Origin: Actinomyces marseillensis
GTDB taxonomy: Bacteria; Actinomycetota; Actinomycetes; Actinomycetales; Actinomycetaceae
Direction: 5' to 3'
Assembly (NCBI RefSeq): GCF_900155605.1
Contig: NZ_LT707420.1
Coordinates: 1,813,625-1,877,624 of the forward strand
Length of the DNA: 64,000 nucleotides
A model generated the notes under the pieces. It was given only the letters and a program-made list of their open reading frames with translations. It was not told where the DNA came from and did not search any database. Made by a program: the position numbers and the translations under genes. Numbering within the stretch: the first letter of the stretch is position 1; the number at the start of each line of letters is the position of its first letter. Positions 44,752 to 53,996 of the stretch are shown piece after piece.

Positions 44752-45945
44752 GTGACTCGATCAAAGACCCCCTACGAACTTGCTGCCCTTGCGACCGTGG
44801 CGGTCCCCCACCTTGAAGTCGCCGGATTGCGTCCCCCGCAGTTCAGCGATGAAGTCCTCTCGGTCACCGGTCTCATCGACACTTCGGGCGACCGCTGGAT
44901 GGTCGTGTGCCCACATGACACGGTTGGCGGTTTGGACATGGAGGCCCAAAACGCCGTCTTAGAGCGCCTTGGAAAAGCTCACGATTTTTCGAAGATTCCC
45001 TTCGAAATTCCGCGTCCTGCGGGTTTTACCCGCACCCCTGAGGGGGATCGCGTGATGGTTCACCGCGATCTTGGCGGTCGAGTCATGGAAACCTCGGATT
45101 TCGATGATCCTCATTTGCTTCCCGCGTCTTTGGGGAACGCGCTGGCGGCCCTACACAATCTTCCTGAGCTCATCTACACGGGGGTCAATCTTCCCGCGTA
45201 TTCAGCTATTGAGTGTCGCGATCGCCATCAGGCGGTCTTGGACGAGGCCGCGCAGGAAGTCGTTATTCCTGCGAACTTGTGGGACCGCTGGGAAGAGTCC
45301 TTGGAGAATTTATCCCTGTGGCGTTTCCTTCCCTCCCCTATCCACGGTGATCTGTCCGAGTCATCGATCCATGTCGATCACGGTCGAGTCTGCGCGCTGA
45401 CAGGTTTTTCTTCGGCACACGTGGGAGATCCGGCTGTTGATATTGCGTGGGTTTTTGCTCGCGCTTCCGATGAGTTTTTGGAGCGTTTCCACGAGGCCTA
45501 CCAACAGACTCGTTCCGAGAAGGATTTGCATCTGCTTGAGCGCGCGGAGCTTTTGTCCGAGCTCGCTGTGGTACGTTGGCTGGTCCATGGCCTGCATAGT
45601 GATGATTCAGAAATCGTTGACGAGGCCCGGGCGATGCTGGCCGATTTGTCGGCAAGCATCGGTGAGGCACCTTCCGCAAAGCGCCACGAGGAACCCGATG
45701 TTGCGCCGGCGCATTCGGAATCGCCCGAGGCCGCTCGTACAGCCCAGGACGTGCGCACGGCCCAGGACGCGCACGCAACCCCGGCCGGGCACCCAGTTCA
45801 GGACGCACACCCAGTTCAGGATGCGCGCGCCGAAGCAGAGCTTCCTCCTTCTGGTGAGCTTAAGGACGAGGTGGGGCACACGGATGCGATCGAAGGACCA
45901 ACCGAGCACCTCGATATGAGTGTTATTTTGCCGACGCACGAGTAG
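44752..45945 (+). CDS. Phosphotransferase (APH-like) family protein with low-complexity tail
   Basis: The protein has 397 residues from a GTG with AAGG eight bases upstream; the open frame from 44581 is antisense to gdhA at first. The kinase-like core (1-300) has LGNALAALHNLPE, the catalytic-loop equivalent PIHGDLSESSIHVD (H-G-D at about 200) and a DFG-like position reading GFSSAHVGDPAVDIAW. This matches the aminoglycoside/macrolide phosphotransferase fold, but the D of the DFG motif is not seen. The tail (310-397) is Asp/Gln/Ala repeats. Resistance is not implied: most such chromosomal proteins have unknown substrates. Confidence 0.75.
   Translation: MTRSKTPYELAALATVAVPHLEVAGLRPPQFSDEVLSVTGLIDTSGDRWMVVCPHDTVGGLDMEAQNAVLERLGKAHDFSKIPFEIPRPAGFTRTPEGDRVMVHRDLGGRVMETSDFDDPHLLPASLGNALAALHNLPELIYTGVNLPAYSAIECRDRHQAVLDEAAQEVVIPANLWDRWEESLENLSLWRFLPSPIHGDLSESSIHVDHGRVCALTGFSSAHVGDPAVDIAWVFARASDEFLERFHEAYQQTRSEKDLHLLERAELLSELAVVRWLVHGLHSDDSEIVDEARAMLADLSASIGEAPSAKRHEEPDVAPAHSESPEAARTAQDVRTAQDAHATPAGHPVQDAHPVQDARAEAELPPSGELKDEVGHTDAIEGPTEHLDMSVILPTHE
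45734..45829 (+). repeat. Degenerate 18-base tandem repeat inside the APH-like gene
   Basis: The protein shows hexapeptide units RTAQDV, RTAQDA, HPVQDA, HPVQDA with the spacer HATPAG. At DNA level cacccagttcagga occurs at 45790 and 45808, exactly 18 bases apart. Such coding repeats can change length by slippage, so the tail may vary between strains. Confidence 0.65.
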
Positions 45946-45952
45946 ACCTATT

Positions 45953-45987
45953 GGTGGTCCCGCGCTTCAAGGGACCACCTCTTTTTG
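45953..45987 (+). terminator. Terminator between the convergent APH-like and adnB genes
   Basis: A 9-base-pair stem (ggtggtccc / gggaccacc) with a 9-base loop is followed by TCTTTTTG on the plus strand. It lies 8 bases past the stop at 45945. The adnB stop at 45989 is only two bases beyond. Confidence 0.75.
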
Positions 45988-45988
45988 T

Positions 45989-48900
45989 TTAGATCTTTGG
46001 GTTATTCACAACGAGTTCACTCAGTGCGCGGGCGAGTTCGCTTTCCAGTCGGTCGACTGGTTTGTTGATAATTTTCGCGATGTCTTCGAGGGAGAAGTCC
46101 ACGGGCCCACCAATGAAGTAGACACGTGCCTGCACCTGTTCTGGCGCAATACCGCGCTTGTTCGCCCATGCAACCCGATAGAGCTGGAGCTGGCGTGCGT
46201 AGTATTCCCATTTCTCGATGCTGGTGGTGGGGCCGGGCACTTGGGATGTCTTCCAATCGATGACAATGTCGTTGCCATCCGAGTCACGAAAGACAGCGTC
46301 AATACGACCTTGAACGGATACTCCTGAATAGTTCAGAGCGAAGGGTTCTTCGATGGCAACAGGAACAAGAGAACTCAAATCGAGAGAGCGGAAGTTCTCT
46401 TGCATGAGGGAGAGCCTTTCCTGTTCCCTTGCGCTGAGGGCTTCAAGACCGACGACGGGGTCGTCCCAGAGCTCGCCGGTTGTCAGGTGGAGCTGTTTTT
46501 CGACCCACATGTGGAAAATAGTGCCTAGGAGGGAGCTGCGCTGGGGTGGAGTTGGCAAAGGCCGCCTCAGCCTACGAACCCAGGAATCACCATCATCAAT
46601 CAAGGTTGAAATACTGGTTGCGGGAACACGGTCAATACGAATTTCAGTCGCGTCTTGGCGTGCACGTTCACGCTCTGCCATGAGCAAGAAAGTATCGCGG
46701 ACAAGAGGGTTATCGAGCTGAGTTTTCAGTGTTTCTTCAAGGAGCTTCGTCGGGGTATCGATGAGTTCTTGAACGCGCGTTGCACTTGCGTTGACGAGCT
46801 GACGCGAGCGTCCGGGAAGAATCGGATATTGCCGTAGCCTTGGGTCGATCTCTATCAGGGATTGATCCGCAATGTCTTCTTCAGGACGAGCTGCGATAGT
46901 GCCTTCATCAAGACCGAGCGCATTCACGGTTTCCATGAGGTAACGCGAGGGATCGCGTGGAGTCACACTGGTTGCGCCAACCCATGATCCAAGCAACAGC
47001 AGGTCGTGGCGAGCCCTCGTCCATGCGACATAGGCAAGGCGTCGTTCTTCGAGTTCATGGTGAATTCCTTGCCTGCTGTGGACGGTATCCACTGTCTGAT
47101 TCGCATCTTTGTTGGAGGCAACATGCTTGTTGAAGATGCTCATTGGAGTAGTCGTTTTTCTCTCTGCTTCTTGGGCAAGGAGATCAAAGTACTCAACAAT
47201 TCCCATTGAGCCGTATTCTTCAGGAACCATGTGTGGCAGATCGGCATAGTCTCGCCGCACGGGATACGGAAGTTCTTCAATCGAGGAGAACCATTCAGTT
47301 GTTCCCGGCGGGTCTTGCTTCCAGTCTCGTGGCTTTGACTTGTGATCGGGGAAGACTGAATCTTGCAGGCCGAAAACAACGACTGAATCCCATTCCAGTC
47401 CTTTTGCCGAGTGGATCGTCAGCAGTTGAACGGCATCAGGTCGAGTCGCGCTCACAGGGATTGCGAGGCCTTTTTCTTCGTCTTCAGCGACTTGGAGCCA
47501 TGCGAGGAATCCTGGCAGGTCTGCGCCAGACACTTGCGCTTCATACTCGGCTGCGATGTCAACGAATGCGTCGAGCATCTCCATGCCCTGATCTCCAAGG
47601 GGATCAGACATGATTGCCTCGCGAAGTCCCAGGATGGATATCGCGCGTTCGACTTGTTCATCAAGCGCACGCCCCATCCCCTGGCGTATGACTTGAAGGC
47701 GCTTGGCAAGAAGAGATAGACGTTGATGGGCGACCTCACTAAATTCTGGCCCGCCTGATGAGGAGTGCCAACCAATCGGGGGAAGCTGGTCAATTGCCTC
47801 GATCAAACTGAACTCTGGATGCGCAACAACACCCTGCGTCTTTTGATATGCCTGTTGTTTTGCGTACTGGTTAAGAACCAGTAGATCCGATGCACCGATA
47901 TCCATTGCAGTGACAAGACGCATGAGGGCGGGGGCATTCGCGGGGTCTGCTGCAAGATCAAGTGCCGCCCGAACGTCGCTAACCGCTGCTTGGTCGAGAA
48001 GTCCCCCGAGTCCGACGACTTGCACGGGGATATCAGCGTCTTTAAGCGCCCGTTCTATCGCGGGGAAGTCCGAGCGACGACGAGATAGTACTGCACAGGT
48101 ATTCCACTTCCCGTGTTCGTCTTGGACTCGATGTTGTCGAGCGAAATCAACGACCGCTTGGAGTTGCTCATCATAGGTGAGCGGATAGCTGGTATTCACT
48201 TGTCCCGAACCCGCATTTGGGCGTGGAGCAAGAACTGGAACTGTAATTCGCTGTGGTTTTAATTCACGAGTAGGGGCGTTGCCAGCATTACCAATGCGTG
48301 CCTGTCCCCGCAGGGGCTGAGCGATCGCATTTGCTGCATCAAGGATTGTCTGGTCATTTCGCCAAGCTGTTGAGAGAACCAATTGCGACGCGTCGTGGCA
48401 CGGAGAAAAGCGAGTGAGGAAATCACTGAGGGCAGAGGCCGAAGCTCCGCGCCAACCATAGATTGCCTGACTGGGGTCGCCGACAGCGGTAGTTGGGTGA
48501 TCTGCAAAGAGAGCAGACAAGAAAACCATCTGGATGACCGAGGTGTCTTGAAATTCATCGAGAAGAACAGCCTGATAGTCGCTTCGAACTTGGCGCACGA
48601 CGTCTTTGTTCGAGGTAACGATTTGTGTTGCCAGGAGAAGTTGATCAGAAAAATCGATGAGACCGTGGGCACGCTTATAGCTTTCGAAAGCTTCTGCGAT
48701 ATCAAGAAGGAGCAGGCGGTTACGATTCACCTCAATCATTTTCTTGAGATTCCCCGTCGGCTCCTTTCCGGAGATTGCAGCGACTTCTTCAAGTTCTTTT
48801 TGAAATGCACTCAGTGCTATTCGTCCATCGTCCAGCGTCATATTTTGCTCGGCGATATGCCCAGACAAAGACAGGACGGCGGCAACGATGGTTGCGGTCG

Positions 48901-49396
48901 GCTTGTATTGCTCATCGCTTTGGGGGTATTCACCCCTCCAGTTTTCGACGATACTGCTGAGCACCTGGACTTGTTGTGCCTGCCCGATGAGCCGAGAATC
49001 TGGATCAACGCCGATTGTTGCGCCGTATTCTCCAAGGATCCGCGCGGCGAAAGAGTTATATGTGAGAGCGGTAGGCTCTCCAACAAATTCCTGCCCGCTA
49101 TTCGAGGCAAGGGTGGCGAGGTCTTGGCGCATTTTCAACCCGAGCTCACCGGCGGCTTTTCGCGTAAAGGTCAGGCCGAGGATACGCTCGGGATCGATGC
49201 CGTGGTGGGCGACCATGTAGAGTACCCGCTGCGACATCGTGGTTGTTTTTCCAGCGCCTGCTCCTGCAACGACGAGGAGTGGTTCAAGTGGAGCTTGAAT
49301 AACCGCGCGTTGTTCTTCCGTAGGTGCAAGGAAGGGCTTGGAGCGCGGAGTCGCCATGCGAAGAATCTCGTCGACGTCCAGTTTTCTGAGGTCCAT
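45989..49396 (-). CDS. adnB: AdnB-like UvrD-family helicase-nuclease
   Basis: The protein has 1,135 residues. The N-terminal UvrD-type helicase has Walker A VAGAGAGKTT, motif II region AVLLDEFQDTS, motif III VGDPSQAIYGWRGA, motif V LLTIHSAKGLEWDSVVVFGL and motif VI VAWTRARHDLLLLG. The C-terminal RecB-type nuclease shows GRIDAVFRDSDGNDIVIDWKTS. It starts two bases after the AdnA stop. AdnA-AdnB is the end-resection enzyme first described in mycobacteria, where AdnA and AdnB are encoded in this same order. Length and domain set agree with the mycobacterial protein (about 1,100). It processes double-strand breaks for repair. Confidence 0.92.
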   Translation of the reverse strand: MDLRKLDVDEILRMATPRSKPFLAPTEEQRAVIQAPLEPLLVVAGAGAGKTTTMSQRVLYMVAHHGIDPERILGLTFTRKAAGELGLKMRQDLATLASNSGQEFVGEPTALTYNSFAARILGEYGATIGVDPDSRLIGQAQQVQVLSSIVENWRGEYPQSDEQYKPTATIVAAVLSLSGHIAEQNMTLDDGRIALSAFQKELEEVAAISGKEPTGNLKKMIEVNRNRLLLLDIAEAFESYKRAHGLIDFSDQLLLATQIVTSNKDVVRQVRSDYQAVLLDEFQDTSVIQMVFLSALFADHPTTAVGDPSQAIYGWRGASASALSDFLTRFSPCHDASQLVLSTAWRNDQTILDAANAIAQPLRGQARIGNAGNAPTRELKPQRITVPVLAPRPNAGSGQVNTSYPLTYDEQLQAVVDFARQHRVQDEHGKWNTCAVLSRRRSDFPAIERALKDADIPVQVVGLGGLLDQAAVSDVRAALDLAADPANAPALMRLVTAMDIGASDLLVLNQYAKQQAYQKTQGVVAHPEFSLIEAIDQLPPIGWHSSSGGPEFSEVAHQRLSLLAKRLQVIRQGMGRALDEQVERAISILGLREAIMSDPLGDQGMEMLDAFVDIAAEYEAQVSGADLPGFLAWLQVAEDEEKGLAIPVSATRPDAVQLLTIHSAKGLEWDSVVVFGLQDSVFPDHKSKPRDWKQDPPGTTEWFSSIEELPYPVRRDYADLPHMVPEEYGSMGIVEYFDLLAQEAERKTTTPMSIFNKHVASNKDANQTVDTVHSRQGIHHELEERRLAYVAWTRARHDLLLLGSWVGATSVTPRDPSRYLMETVNALGLDEGTIAARPEEDIADQSLIEIDPRLRQYPILPGRSRQLVNASATRVQELIDTPTKLLEETLKTQLDNPLVRDTFLLMAERERARQDATEIRIDRVPATSISTLIDDGDSWVRRLRRPLPTPPQRSSLLGTIFHMWVEKQLHLTTGELWDDPVVGLEALSAREQERLSLMQENFRSLDLSSLVPVAIEEPFALNYSGVSVQGRIDAVFRDSDGNDIVIDWKTSQVPGPTTSIEKWEYYARQLQLYRVAWANKRGIAPEQVQARVYFIGGPVDFSLEDIAKIINKPVDRLESELARALSELVVNNPKI

Positions 49397-49398
49397 GG

Positions 49399-52300
49399 TT
49401 ACTCGACGCTCCTTTTTCCTTGGTCCTTCGCCGGGCAGGATCTGGTGAATTCACAGTATCTGCATGCTTCATCGGATGGCGTGGCTATAAAGTGCGGGCC
49501 TCGCATCCGTGAAGCGACCTCGTCGAGCTGGTTGATCCAGTCATTTTTACTGTCGTCATCGAGTGGCTCTTGAAGGATTGTCCGAACATCTCCGTATCCG
49601 AGGTATTTCAGTTCAGCGTCGATGATCGTGTAGCCGAGTTCTTCTGCAGCCAATTGATACAGAGCCAATTGCGGGTGGTCGGGATCGGTTTTAATTTTGC
49701 CTTTTGCACCCTTTTTCCCGGTTTTGAAGTCGATGATCCGCGCGCTTTCACCGCTGACCTCTAATCGGTCCATCCGGCCGCGGATGTTCACGCTTGATAC
49801 GGGAACGTCGAAGGGGACTTCAACGCGCACCTCGCCTGTGGCACCTTCTAGGTACTCCCCTAGCGCGGAAGCCATGTCACGGAGATGGTTGAGATGAATC
49901 TTGGTTGCTGCAGGTTCTTCGTCCAGATCCATCGCTTGGATTTCTTCTTCGAGAGCCTTGACAACGGCTTGTTTTGGTCCGTGTGGGAATCGCTCAGCGA
50001 GGCTGTGGATCAGTGTCCCGTCGGCAGCGCTTTGTGTGGGCACAGATGAACCACTGTTTGCCGAGAAGAACCAACGCAAAATACACGCACGCGCAGTGTC
50101 GAAGCTGGAGGGGCTGATGGAGACGTTCTGTTGTCCATAAATTGCACTATCGGAGCTGATTCCCCCTGCACCGATCCATTTGTCCGGCTGAGCGCTGTGA
50201 ACGCCGCGTTGGGCGAGTAGAGCAAGAAGATTGGCCGCGAGTTCACGAGTTTGGTCGTCTTCTTGAGTTGCAAGGAATCGCAGTCGCGCAACGTGGCCCG
50301 ATAGATCCAAAGATGGGGGTACTTCTTCTGGTGTGAATCCTTCTTCAGGGATCTCGATTCCACTTGCCTTCGCGATGAGCTCGACGAACTGTGAAGGAGC
50401 TTGGTCCTCATTCGAGACGACGCCGATGTGGAGGAAGCGCGTTGCCCTTGATGTTGCAGCAAGCAAGCGGCGCAGTTCATTGTCCAGAATGGCTCGACGT
50501 TGAATGCGTGGATCGTCAAGAAGAGGCGTTGTTTCGCTTGGAGTGCAGTCACTCCCCTGCGACTCGAGGCGGAGAATGTCCGTGAGGAGGTCACCCCGCA
50601 ACAGCCGGTGCCCGAGGCGTAGATCCGGCCATGAGCCATCTTGGAGTCCGTAGATTGCAACAGTATCCCAGTGTTTCCCCATTGCTTGTTCTGGGGTCAG
50701 CACGTGAACACCTTCACGGCGAAGTGCTGTTCGCGCGATTGTGTCGATGGGAACGTCCGATTGGAGCAGCTCGGCTGCGAAGTCTGCAGCATTTCCTTGA
50801 GGATTGCGCTGCTGCCAGATGTCTGCAACACGGAAAAGCGCAATCACCGCGTCGAGGATGTCGTCGTAATAGTCAGAATCGGCGTCTTGCGCGAGCGCTC
50901 GATCGCTCAAGGCTTGGGCGACATCTGCCGTCTCCCAGGCCTTCCACAGGCCTTCTTCTGCGCTCAGTCCCGGGCTTTCTTTCCATAGGGACGAGGCCGT
51001 AAGTAGTTTGCGTAGCTCTGTTTCAACATGTTGCGGCAAAGAACCGGAATCCGTGAGGATCCGAGAAAGCATGTCTGTTGTTAAATGCTGCGAGAGAGTT
51101 CCATCGCGGACAGTTTCGCTGTGTGCCCACACGTAGTTCTGAATTGCTGATCTGACGTGAAGCGTATCGATTGAAATAAGGTCGGAGCGAAGCCACAGGT
51201 CGATGAGCTGAGCCGCGCTATCACTGTGCGGAATGAGCGCTGTCAGTAGTGCCGATGTCATCGAGTTGGCGGCAAAATCGAAGGCTTGTTGTCCTCCGGC
51301 GAGGGGAATATAGCTCCGTTTGAGGGCTCTTCGCGCCTGTTGAATGAGCGACTGAGAGCGGACAAGTACAAGTTGGCGGGACCAGGGAATATCGTCGTGA
51401 AGATGGTGTGAACGCAAGGCGTAGCCGATTGCCGCCCCCATCTGTGCTGAACTTGCGCACGAGTGGATTCGTACCGGAGTTTCTGTATCTGTTGTTCTTC
51501 CGAGGAATGGGGCCAAACGCCGAGAAATTGGACCGGATTGGGTGATATGCGAACTGATCTGGAGATTCAATTCGTGCAGTTGCGGAGTTGGATGATAGCT
51601 TCCGCCGCAATCGTCAATATCGACGCCTAGAACTTTGGCGAGGTCGAGGTCGAGGTTTGCGTAACCGCGCTTATACGAGGTCACCGATACGTCCGGATTG
51701 GAAAAAGCAATGATCTGGGTGCCGTATTGGCGTGCACTTTGAAGCAGTGGGAGAAGCGAAGGCGTGCAATCCTGCAGATCATCAATGAGGATGCACTGCG
51801 GTAGTGGTATTTCGCTGCGGAGCCGCAAAGTTTCAATGTCTTGATCCCAGCGCAAAAGCAGTCCCGCTGCACTGCGACCAAGGGCAGCACCGTGAGCTTG
51901 CATTGTTCCACGGTATTCGACTGCAAGTTCGGGGATCTCTTGCCATTTGCGCAGGAGGAATGCGACACTCTCCCATTGCGGGATTGAATGGATATTTGCA
52001 AGTTCTGCAAGGCGGTCGGGGGCAAGCCCTACCTCGGCAGCAAGATCGATGAGATAGCGCAGCTCCATCTTAAAAGCGGGCAGCGCTTGAATAGTTTGAG
52101 AAAGATCTTCTGGCCAGTTGGGGGTCGTTGTCTCAAGAAGCTGCGTGATCAGACGATCGATGCTTGCACCGGTGAGCAGTTCAACGTCCCCCAGAGGTTC
52201 GTCACGCGTATTGCGCCATTGAGAAACGATCGAATACGCCCATGCTGTGGGCGTGCGTACAGGGCGAACAGCATCGGGAGCCATACTTTGGACAGCTGGC

Positions 52301-52533
52301 ATCAGTGCGTCGGCCCGCGAACGGTCAGGAGTAAGTACAAGAAAGCTGCGTCCCTGTCGAACGAGCTCTGCGACTGCGCTGAGCAGGAGTGTGGTCTTTC
52401 CGCTTCCAGGGGCACCGCGAAGTACAGCATCCGAGTTCATCATGCGTTGAAGAAGTACACGCTGATGATCATCGAGGTGAGGAAGGCCCGCAAATCCGGA
52501 GCCAATCTCTATCCGTACCTGTTTGTTACCCAT
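49399..52533 (-). CDS. adnA: AdnA-like helicase-nuclease
   Basis: The protein has 1,044 residues from ATG 52533 (MGNKQVRIEIGSGF). The earlier frame start (52653) would begin upstream of a terminator (52604-52633) that belongs to the next gene, which rules it out. The helicase part has Walker A LRGAPGSGKTT, the motif II equivalent CILIDDLQDCTPSLLP and a lost Arg-rich motif. The C-terminal nuclease has RGRMDRLEVSGESARIIDFKTGKK. Cysteines ACILRW and CRYCEFTRSCP near the C-terminus form the 4Fe-4S site of this family. It forms the heterodimer with AdnB, coupled by a two-base gap. Confidence 0.92.
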   Translation of the reverse strand: MGNKQVRIEIGSGFAGLPHLDDHQRVLLQRMMNSDAVLRGAPGSGKTTLLLSAVAELVRQGRSFLVLTPDRSRADALMPAVQSMAPDAVRPVRTPTAWAYSIVSQWRNTRDEPLGDVELLTGASIDRLITQLLETTTPNWPEDLSQTIQALPAFKMELRYLIDLAAEVGLAPDRLAELANIHSIPQWESVAFLLRKWQEIPELAVEYRGTMQAHGAALGRSAAGLLLRWDQDIETLRLRSEIPLPQCILIDDLQDCTPSLLPLLQSARQYGTQIIAFSNPDVSVTSYKRGYANLDLDLAKVLGVDIDDCGGSYHPTPQLHELNLQISSHITQSGPISRRLAPFLGRTTDTETPVRIHSCASSAQMGAAIGYALRSHHLHDDIPWSRQLVLVRSQSLIQQARRALKRSYIPLAGGQQAFDFAANSMTSALLTALIPHSDSAAQLIDLWLRSDLISIDTLHVRSAIQNYVWAHSETVRDGTLSQHLTTDMLSRILTDSGSLPQHVETELRKLLTASSLWKESPGLSAEEGLWKAWETADVAQALSDRALAQDADSDYYDDILDAVIALFRVADIWQQRNPQGNAADFAAELLQSDVPIDTIARTALRREGVHVLTPEQAMGKHWDTVAIYGLQDGSWPDLRLGHRLLRGDLLTDILRLESQGSDCTPSETTPLLDDPRIQRRAILDNELRRLLAATSRATRFLHIGVVSNEDQAPSQFVELIAKASGIEIPEEGFTPEEVPPSLDLSGHVARLRFLATQEDDQTRELAANLLALLAQRGVHSAQPDKWIGAGGISSDSAIYGQQNVSISPSSFDTARACILRWFFSANSGSSVPTQSAADGTLIHSLAERFPHGPKQAVVKALEEEIQAMDLDEEPAATKIHLNHLRDMASALGEYLEGATGEVRVEVPFDVPVSSVNIRGRMDRLEVSGESARIIDFKTGKKGAKGKIKTDPDHPQLALYQLAAEELGYTIIDAELKYLGYGDVRTILQEPLDDDSKNDWINQLDEVASRMRGPHFIATPSDEACRYCEFTRSCPAKDQGKRSVE

Positions 52534-52603
52534 ATAGTGATTCTGACAGAGGCCATGTGCATTTGGAGTCAACTTTTGGCTTCGAAGCGAAATTGAGAAA
52601 AGT

Positions 52604-52633
52604 GTGCCCCCGAAGCTGCTGCTTCGGGGGCAC
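52604..52633 (-). terminator. Terminator of the DUF4190/DUF5067 gene
   Basis: A perfect 13-base-pair stem (gtgcccccgaagc / gcttcgggggcac) with a 4-base loop lies 38 bases past the stop at 52671. It sits between that gene and adnA and so helps place the adnA start at 52533. Confidence 0.8.
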
Positions 52634-52670
52634 ATTCTGGCAGTCCTACTCAAGGTGGGGGCTTAACCCT

Positions 52671-53456
52671 TTACTGAAGTGAATATTCCTTTTTGAATGC
52701 CTTTGTTGAAGAGATAGTGCTGTCAATCATCAGCGTAACTGGAGCAGCTGCATCGCGAAGAACATACCCTTCCACAAGGGTCATGCTTTTACCAGCTGGG
52801 ACCTCTTCCAAGTCCGCGAAAGGCTCGTATCCTTCAGGCATTAGATCATCGGAATAAATTGCACTATCGAGCTCAGCCTTGTTTTGGGATACCTCAACAT
52901 AGTATGCAAAAGGATTCAAACTACTTGTGTCATTATTTGTGATCTTTAATGTCACAGCGACCGTTGGCTGACCTTCCCGATCATCTACCGACTCCTCGAC
53001 CTTCTTCACCTCAATCGTGACTTTACCGTTCTCCAGCTGAACAACATCCGAGGTCGCCGCACCTTTGGAAGCTTGAGGCGATACAGAAGCTGCCCCGAAG
53101 GCCTCACCATTAACCTTCGAATACATAGCTTGGCCTCCCAAAACAGCAACAATAGTGAGAGTCGAAATCACCAGTGAGGTGATCGCCATACCGGAGCCAC
53201 GGTGAGTCGTATCCGGGCGTGTCTGAACGACAGCGAAAATCGCCACGACTGTAGCAATAAGGGCCAGAATAAGAATTAGATTATGAAGAGCCGGAACCCA
53301 GAACAGGAGAAGAGAAATAATTCCCAACACGAGTGCGGTGATAGCAAGGGGAGATAAGGGTTTAACTACAGGTGCTACTCCAAATTGTCCTTGAGGAGGA
53401 ACAGTCGAATAAACCCCCTCAACGGGCATTTCCTGCGGATAAGGAGGAAAAGACAT
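52671..53456 (-). CDS. DUF4190/DUF5067 membrane-anchored protein
   Basis: The protein has 261 residues. The N-terminus is Pro/Gln-rich (1-32), two membrane helices (about 36-57 and 60-80, LGIISLLLFWVP...) form the DUF4190 part, and a third hydrophobic stretch (89-108) precedes the outer domain. Residues 130-261 look like the DUF5067 immunoglobulin-like domain (VTIEVKKVEES, TLKITNNDTSSLNPF, LRDAAAPVTLMI). The role is unknown; such proteins are found in the envelope of many Gram-positives and are often expressed as small lipid-free exported factors. A single-gene unit. Confidence 0.75.
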   Translation of the reverse strand: MSFPPYPQEMPVEGVYSTVPPQGQFGVAPVVKPLSPLAITALVLGIISLLLFWVPALHNLILILALIATVVAIFAVVQTRPDTTHRGSGMAITSLVISTLTIVAVLGGQAMYSKVNGEAFGAASVSPQASKGAATSDVVQLENGKVTIEVKKVEESVDDREGQPTVAVTLKITNNDTSSLNPFAYYVEVSQNKAELDSAIYSDDLMPEGYEPFADLEEVPAGKSMTLVEGYVLRDAAAPVTLMIDSTISSTKAFKKEYSLQ

Positions 53457-53714
53457 CGTTCACCTTTCGAGTAGATTCAACTTTAAGCTTTACCGCCAGA
53501 ACACAAAACAACTCGTCAACACAACCCGATAGCTGCCGCTTCTCGCACTATTTTCAACACAACCCCACATACTAACCACTTAGACACTAAAGCGCGACAA
53601 CGCTTCGACCGACCCCACAATTACGCTCTTGCAGAAATAGCAGGCCCGCTCCCCCGGCTGCACGTACTATGAGGACACAGAAGACCATTCGATCCATGAC
53701 ATCTGGGAGTCGCA

Positions 53715-53939
53715 GTGAACATTACGATCGGTATCAAGGCAAGCCCGCGCGAGCTCGACCTAGAGGTAAACCTCAGCGAAGATGAGTTCTTCGCTCAAGT
53801 AAGCGAAGCCCTCCGCGCTCAAACGCCGCTGCTTCTCATCGACACTAAGGGAGAGAAGACACTCATCCCCGCGCAGGCAATTTCCTTCGTGCGCGTCACG
53901 GCACAACAGAGCCACCGTGTCGGCTTCGCCATTCACTGA
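53715..53939 (+). CDS. DUF3107 family protein
   Basis: The protein has 74 residues with a GTG start and GGGAG upstream. The family phrases IGIKASPRELDLEVNLSEDEF and TLIPAQAISFVRV are clear; it is a small, conserved actinobacterial protein of unknown function. In mycobacteria (TB9.4) it also lies near the ferritin-like gene, the RhlE-like helicase and adnAB, so the neighbourhood is conserved. The upstream 258 bases (53457-53714) hold both divergent promoters and nothing else recognised. Confidence 0.85.
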   Translation: MNITIGIKASPRELDLEVNLSEDEFFAQVSEALRAQTPLLLIDTKGEKTLIPAQAISFVRVTAQQSHRVGFAIH

Positions 53940-53966
53940 GAAGCCGCGCGCTTATTTCTTCACAAG

Positions 53967-53996
53967 TCCACCTGTTGCGCTAGCCGCGCAGGTGGA
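53967..53996. terminator. Bidirectional terminator between convergent genes
   Basis: A stem of TCCACC/GGTGGA plus TGCGC/GCGCA with a TAGCC loop is followed by TTTCC on the plus strand. It overlaps the last bases of the ferritin-like gene and lies 28 bases past the DUF3107 stop. Confidence 0.55.

Noticed and set aside
48383-49573. A 396-codon plus-strand frame over adnA/adnB
   Set aside because: It is antisense to the helicase motifs of AdnB and crosses the adnA-adnB junction.
52534-52653. The longer AdnA N-terminus
   Set aside because: It would be read through the terminator hairpin at 52604-52633 and has no family likeness; ATG 52533 fits the family start.
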